This document shows positions 60,567 through 64,000 of a stretch of 64,000 nucleotides of DNA, in pieces. Made by a program: the position numbers and the translations under genes. The stretch comes from Vagococcus fessus. Its GTDB lineage: Bacteria; Bacillota; Bacilli; Lactobacillales; Vagococcaceae. The stretch covers positions 310,001-374,000 of the forward strand of contig NZ_NGJY01000002.1 in NCBI RefSeq assembly GCF_003987565.1, written 5' to 3'. Numbering within the stretch: position 1 is the stretch's first letter; each line of letters opens with the position of its first letter. The notes beneath the pieces are model-generated. The model saw only the letters and a program-made list of their open reading frames with translations, made no database searches and was not told the origin of the DNA.

Positions 60567-61541
60567 ATGGAACAACCATTATTTTTAACACCTGTATTAC
60601 AAGAAAAAATCTGGGGTGGTGAAAAATTAAACACCGTTTTCGGTTACGATTTACCAAGTGACAAAACAGGCGAATGTTGGGCAGTAAGTGCTCATCCAAA
60701 TGGGACATGTACTGTTGAAAACGGCCCTTATAAAGGCCAACGTTTAGACACACTTTGGGCAGAACACCGTGAATTATTTGGTAATGCTAAAGGCGATGTC
60801 TTCCCACTTCTTACTAAAATTTTAGATGCTGCAGATGATTTATCTGTACAAGTTCATCCAGATGATGCGTATGGTATGAAACATGAAGGCGAATTAGGAA
60901 AAACTGAATGCTGGTATGTTATTGCCGCTGATGAAGGTGCAGAAATCATTTATGGCCACCATGCTAAATCTAAAGAAGAATTAGAAACGATGATTGAAGA
61001 AGGGCGTTGGGATGACCTATTACGTCGTGTCAAAGTAAAAGCTGGTGATTTCTTCCATGTACCAAGTGGAACTATCCATGCTATCGGTGCTGGCATTATG
61101 ATTTTAGAAACACAACAAAGTAGCGATACAACTTATCGTGTTTATGACTATGATCGTAAAGGTGATGATGGTAAACCGAGAGAATTACACATTCAACAAT
61201 CAGTTGATGTGACAACTATTCCTCATATTGATCCTACCCTTGCTATTAAAGAAACAGCTTTCGGAGAATCTAGTGTGACAGAATATGTTAAAACACCATT
61301 CTTCAACGTTTACGAATGGAAAATTTCAGGAATTCTAGACTTCACACAAAATTCACTTTATACAATCGTGAGCGTCATTGAAGGCTCTGGTAATATCGTT
61401 ATTATTGACGAAGAATCAAAAGAAGAAGAAAACTATTCTATCAAAAAAGGAACGCATTTCATCTTACCAAACACTATTAAAAACTGGCGTGTTGAAGGTG
61501 AACTACAAATCATCGCTTCAGAACCTGGTGAAGAAGCTTAA
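60567..61541 (+). CDS. manA: Mannose-6-phosphate isomerase, class I
   Basis: A 324-residue cupin enzyme. It has the opening motif LQEKIWGGEKLNTVFGYDLP, the zinc-binding LSVQVHPDDAYG, the block FFHVPSGTIHAIGAGIMILETQQSSDTTYRVYDYDR, and ends RVEGELQIIASEPGE. The length fits the short Firmicutes form. It interconverts mannose 6-phosphate and fructose 6-phosphate in the cytosol, feeding PTS-imported mannose into glycolysis or supplying mannose for polymers. AAGGAGG is 10 bases before the ATG. Confidence 0.95.
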   Translation: MEQPLFLTPVLQEKIWGGEKLNTVFGYDLPSDKTGECWAVSAHPNGTCTVENGPYKGQRLDTLWAEHRELFGNAKGDVFPLLTKILDAADDLSVQVHPDDAYGMKHEGELGKTECWYVIAADEGAEIIYGHHAKSKEELETMIEEGRWDDLLRRVKVKAGDFFHVPSGTIHAIGAGIMILETQQSSDTTYRVYDYDRKGDDGKPRELHIQQSVDVTTIPHIDPTLAIKETAFGESSVTEYVKTPFFNVYEWKISGILDFTQNSLYTIVSVIEGSGNIVIIDEESKEEENYSIKKGTHFILPNTIKNWRVEGELQIIASEPGEEA

Positions 61542-61567
61542 TTAGCTCTAAAACTATACTGTTATTC

Positions 61568-61606
61568 AAACACTTGGTTATCTTTTTACAGATAATCAAG
61601 TGTTTT
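61568..61606 (+). terminator. Terminator of manA
   Basis: AAACACTTG-G-TTATC / GATAA-T-CAAGTGTTT with a T run, 27 bases after the stop codon. Confidence 0.9.
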
Positions 61607-61750
61607 TATTATTCAGAAATCATTAAGAAAAAAAGCCTTTTATCTTCTTTTTTAACTAAAAAAATGCTAAACTTGTTCGCTTTACCTGTTCTTTAAACAC
61701 ACTTTAAACAAACAAACGTCATTTGATTGAAGAAAAATAGTTACACTTAA

Positions 61751-61780
61751 TTGGTATCATACATTTGTGATAAGTATTCT
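61751..61780 (+). promoter_or_regulatory. Probable promoter of the solitary atpE-like gene
   Basis: TTGGTA, 18-bp spacer, TATTCT, about 24 bases before the ATG at 61804. It indicates that the gene is read on its own. Confidence 0.55.
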
Positions 61781-61803
61781 ATTAACAAAAGGAGGTCTTG
61801 CAA

Positions 61804-62001
61804 ATGGGCTCAGGGATTGCTGCAGGTTTAGCTGCTTTAGGTGCTGCGATAGGCGATGGCTTAATTGTTTCAGCTGCGATGAATAATATAGCCAGACAAC
61901 CAGCTAGAGAAAGTGCAATAAAAGGGATGATGTTTATCGGTATTGGTTTAACAGAATCACTTGCTATTATCGCTATTGTTATTTCATTTATGCTTATGTA
62001 A
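61804..62001 (+). CDS. atpE: Solitary ATP synthase c-subunit-like proteolipid
   Basis: A 65-residue hairpin proteolipid of the F-type c-subunit family: a first Gly/Ala-rich helix (AAGLAALGAAIGDGLIVSAAM), the polar loop NNIARQPARESAIKG (ARQP signature), and a second helix with the proton-carrying Glu in MMFIGIGLTESLAIIAIVISF. It is not in an atp operon: manA with its terminator is upstream, kup is opposite, and it has its own promoter and terminator. The ATG at 61804 is 8 bases after AAAGGAGG; TTG at 61798 is too close. It may be the main c subunit encoded apart, or a second copy. Confidence 0.85.
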   Translation: MGSGIAAGLAALGAAIGDGLIVSAAMNNIARQPARESAIKGMMFIGIGLTESLAIIAIVISFMLM

Positions 62002-62005
62002 ACAA

Positions 62006-62042
62006 AAAAAAAGAACTTCCTTATCAAAGGAAGTTCTTTTTT
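62006..62042. terminator. Bidirectional terminator between atpE-like gene and kup
   Basis: AAAAAAGAACTTCC / GGAAGTTCTTTTTT stem with an eight-base loop between convergent stop codons. Confidence 0.92.
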
Positions 62043-64000
62043 TATACTTCAGTTAATTCGTCATCGTCTTCATCGTCTTCAGATGAAAAGTCATCAACTT
62101 GAACTTGATTCAGTTGGTCGCACTGTAAGTGTTGGTTGTAACTTGGAATATTTAACGGCACACTTTCGTTAATAACATCGCTAAATTGTAACCCAAACCA
62201 TCGGGCAGGTGACGTTGTGATTGATTTAATCCCTAATTTTGCTTGCATAATCATACGTTCAAAGTTAGTTAAATCAGATTTACGAGATAATTCTTCTTTA
62301 ATAAGAACAAAACAGAAATCGCCTACTTCACGACCTGGATAGATTGTATATTTTTGAGGCTGTTTTGGTAATTTCCCTTGTTCCATTAAATCATGAACAA
62401 TACGTCTTAGGTATAGATTCACATCTTGGTTCACTCGGAAACCTAAACGTAATTGAATATTTACAATATGATCTGTTCCCATCATGTCTACATGATATTC
62501 TTTCGTAAATGGTTCATCGGTAACGAACACATTTACAAACCAGTACACTTTTGCTCTCTTAGGTTTTTTATCTAAGATTGAGTAAATAATCTCACGACCG
62601 ATTTTGTGTCCTTTGAGGTTATTTGTTAAAAATACTACGTTCGTTTGATAAAGTTGAATACTTTCATCATGACTTAAATCACTTAATTGTTGCGTGTAAT
62701 CGCAAAGTGAAACACGTTCGTTGTGTCGCTCTTGAATCATCGAACCTTTTTCCCAGATAACCATAACTAATAAAATCGCAAGCGCAATAAATACTGCTAC
62801 GAATCCACCGTGGAAAAACTTAGTCGCGCTTGAAATAAAGAAGATTGTCTCAATTGCTCCAAAGAATAAGAAAATAGCGAATGACATGATTTTTGGTATT
62901 TTATTGCGTTGTAATAAATAGAATAACAATAATACTGTTGTCATCAACATGGTAACAGTGATCGCTAAGCCATATGCTGCTTCCATTTTAGCTGATGTTT
63001 TAAATAATAAAACAATCATAATACACGTTACGAATAAAATAGTATTTACAACTGGAATATATAACTGTCCTTTATGGTTAGACGGATAAATAATTCTGAA
63101 ACGTGGTAATAATTTTAATTTAACTGCTTCTGACACCAATGTGTATGAACCTGAAATCAAGGCTTGTGATGCGATTACTGCTGCTAAAGTAGCAAAAATA
63201 ACACCAAAAACTGATAAGCTAGCTGGCATCATACGGAAGAATGGATTTAACATGTCCACACTTTGATAATACGTACTGTCTTTAATAGATAAAATCCAAG
63301 CTGCTTGTCCAAAATAATTACACAGCAAGCAAATTTTAATATATGGCCAGCTGCCTAAAATATTTTTACGGCCTACATGTCCCATATCTGAATAAAGAGC
63401 TTCTGCCCCTGTAGTTGCAAGAAAAACACTTCCTAAGATAAACAAACCGGCTTTATTTTCTGGGCTAAATAGTAACTCAATCGCATAGTATGGGTTAAGT
63501 GCTCTTAACACGGACATATTACCTAAGAAGTTATAAACACCAACTCCACCGATAAATGTGAACCAACCTAACATCACCGGTCCAAATGCTTTCCCTACTT
63601 TTTCCGTTCCAAAACGTTGAATCATAAATAATACACAGATAATAGCAATCGTAATAACTATAATAACATTTTGATTATTTCCAAAAACGTTATAAAACGA
63701 CGGTATACCTCTCAACCCTTCAATAGCTGTGGTAATTGTAACAGCTGGTGTTAACACACCATCTGCAAGCAGGGCCGCCCCTCCTATCATCGCAGGAATA
63801 ATCAGGTAACGACTACATTTTCTAACCAGTGTATATAATGAAAAAATCCCACCTTCGCCGTGGTTATCGGCTTTGAGTGCTATCATCACATACTTAACAG
63901 TGGTCAGTAGGGTAAGCGTCCAAACAATCAACGAAACCGCTCCAATAATAAAATCCTCTGACACTTTAGCTAAACCACCATTGCCTTCGATTATGGCCTT
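62042..64000 (-). CDS. kup: Potassium uptake protein Kup (partial, N-terminus outside window)
   Basis: The last 652 residues are visible. The frame runs through an internal GTG at 63964 to the edge as [12 protein letters not shown], so the true start is beyond the window. About ten or eleven membrane helices are seen, with family motifs [55 protein letters not shown] and YFGQAAWIL, then a cytosolic C-terminal domain ending in an acidic tail ([17 protein letters not shown]). Kup/KimA-type carriers bring in K+ with protons. The c-di-AMP pathway often controls them in this order; nothing in the window shows that directly. Confidence 0.94.
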   Translation of the reverse strand, partial: KAIIEGNGGLAKVSEDFIIGAVSLIVWTLTLLTTVKYVMIALKADNHGEGGIFSLYTLVRKCSRYLIIPAMIGGAALLADGVLTPAVTITTAIEGLRGIPSFYNVFGNNQNVIIVITIAIICVLFMIQRFGTEKVGKAFGPVMLGWFTFIGGVGVYNFLGNMSVLRALNPYYAIELLFSPENKAGLFILGSVFLATTGAEALYSDMGHVGRKNILGSWPYIKICLLCNYFGQAAWILSIKDSTYYQSVDMLNPFFRMMPASLSVFGVIFATLAAVIASQALISGSYTLVSEAVKLKLLPRFRIIYPSNHKGQLYIPVVNTILFVTCIMIVLLFKTSAKMEAAYGLAITVTMLMTTVLLLFYLLQRNKIPKIMSFAIFLFFGAIETIFFISSATKFFHGGFVAVFIALAILLVMVIWEKGSMIQERHNERVSLCDYTQQLSDLSHDESIQLYQTNVVFLTNNLKGHKIGREIIYSILDKKPKRAKVYWFVNVFVTDEPFTKEYHVDMMGTDHIVNIQLRLGFRVNQDVNLYLRRIVHDLMEQGKLPKQPQKYTIYPGREVGDFCFVLIKEELSRKSDLTNFERMIMQAKLGIKSITTSPARWFGLQFSDVINESVPLNIPSYNQHLQCDQLNQVQVDDFSSEDDEDDDELTEV

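Noticed and set aside
62042-63964. Kup as a truncated gene starting at the internal GTG (63964)
   Set aside because: The frame continues to the window edge with family sequence (EGNGGLAK), so the truncation is only the window boundary.

Overview
The window is chromosomal DNA from a low-GC Gram-positive coccus of the Lactobacillales. The gene set (class III fructose bisphosphatase, PTS operons with PRD regulators, a wall teichoic acid plus capsule locus, an LPXTG-type surface protein, a ComX-like sigma factor, Kup, a type 2 NADH dehydrogenase) and the strong AGGAGG ribosome sites fit Enterococcaceae, perhaps Vagococcus or a relative. The genus is an inference. No transposase, integrase, phage gene or CRISPR array was seen, so this looks like core chromosome with one variable surface-polysaccharide block.

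Layout. 1-628 is the start of an AI-2E family exporter, cut by the window edge. 0.8-2.4 kb holds an ECF sigma factor with an anti-sigma-like membrane protein. 2.6-6.8 kb carries housekeeping genes (DUF402 phosphatase, mutY, recX and a divergent 23S rRNA uracil methyltransferase). 6.8-8.8 kb has a ComK-like gene divergent from a ComX/SigH-like sigma factor, which is followed by two tiny DUF1659/DUF2922 genes. 9-16.4 kb holds a serine hydrolase, a fructose-type PTS (domain order B-C-A) with a PRD regulator, and fructose-1,6-bisphosphatase. 16.6-22.2 kb holds a wall-anchored repeat protein and a three-gene four-carbon acid sugar operon (GntP permease, DUF1537 kinase, PdxA2) that would turn D-threonate into DHAP. 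These two units have strikingly similar promoters.

22.3-44.6 kb is the cell-surface glycopolymer region, almost entirely on the minus strand. It has an LCP ligase, wall teichoic acid genes (tagH, a tagB/F-like transferase, tagA, tagG, tagD) and then a Wzx/Wzy capsule operon: GalE-like epimerase, Wzz, CpsD kinase, CpsB phosphatase, CapD/EpsC dehydratase, DegT aminotransferase, an ATP-grasp ligase, an epimerase, a short initiating sugar transferase, a glycosyltransferase, Wzy, Wzx and a second LCP protein. The plus-strand tagO gene lies next to it.

44.6-64 kb holds map, a flavodoxin, a TetR regulator, an M29 aminopeptidase, tRNA-Arg(CCU), a cellobiose-type PTS run by a LevR-type sigma-54 activator, a DEAD-box helicase, sfsA, ndh, an MFS efflux pump behind an attenuator-like leader, a serine hydrolase, manA, a solitary ATP synthase c-subunit gene and kup (cut by the window edge).

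The least explained signals are: a tandem, internally covarying structured RNA directly downstream of tRNA-Arg (48133-48381); a -24/-12 promoter lying inside the 3' arm of a terminator hairpin (50564-50600); the adjacent ComK-like and ComX-like regulators; the orphan atpE-like gene; and the ATP-grasp ligase in the amino-sugar branch of the capsule operon.
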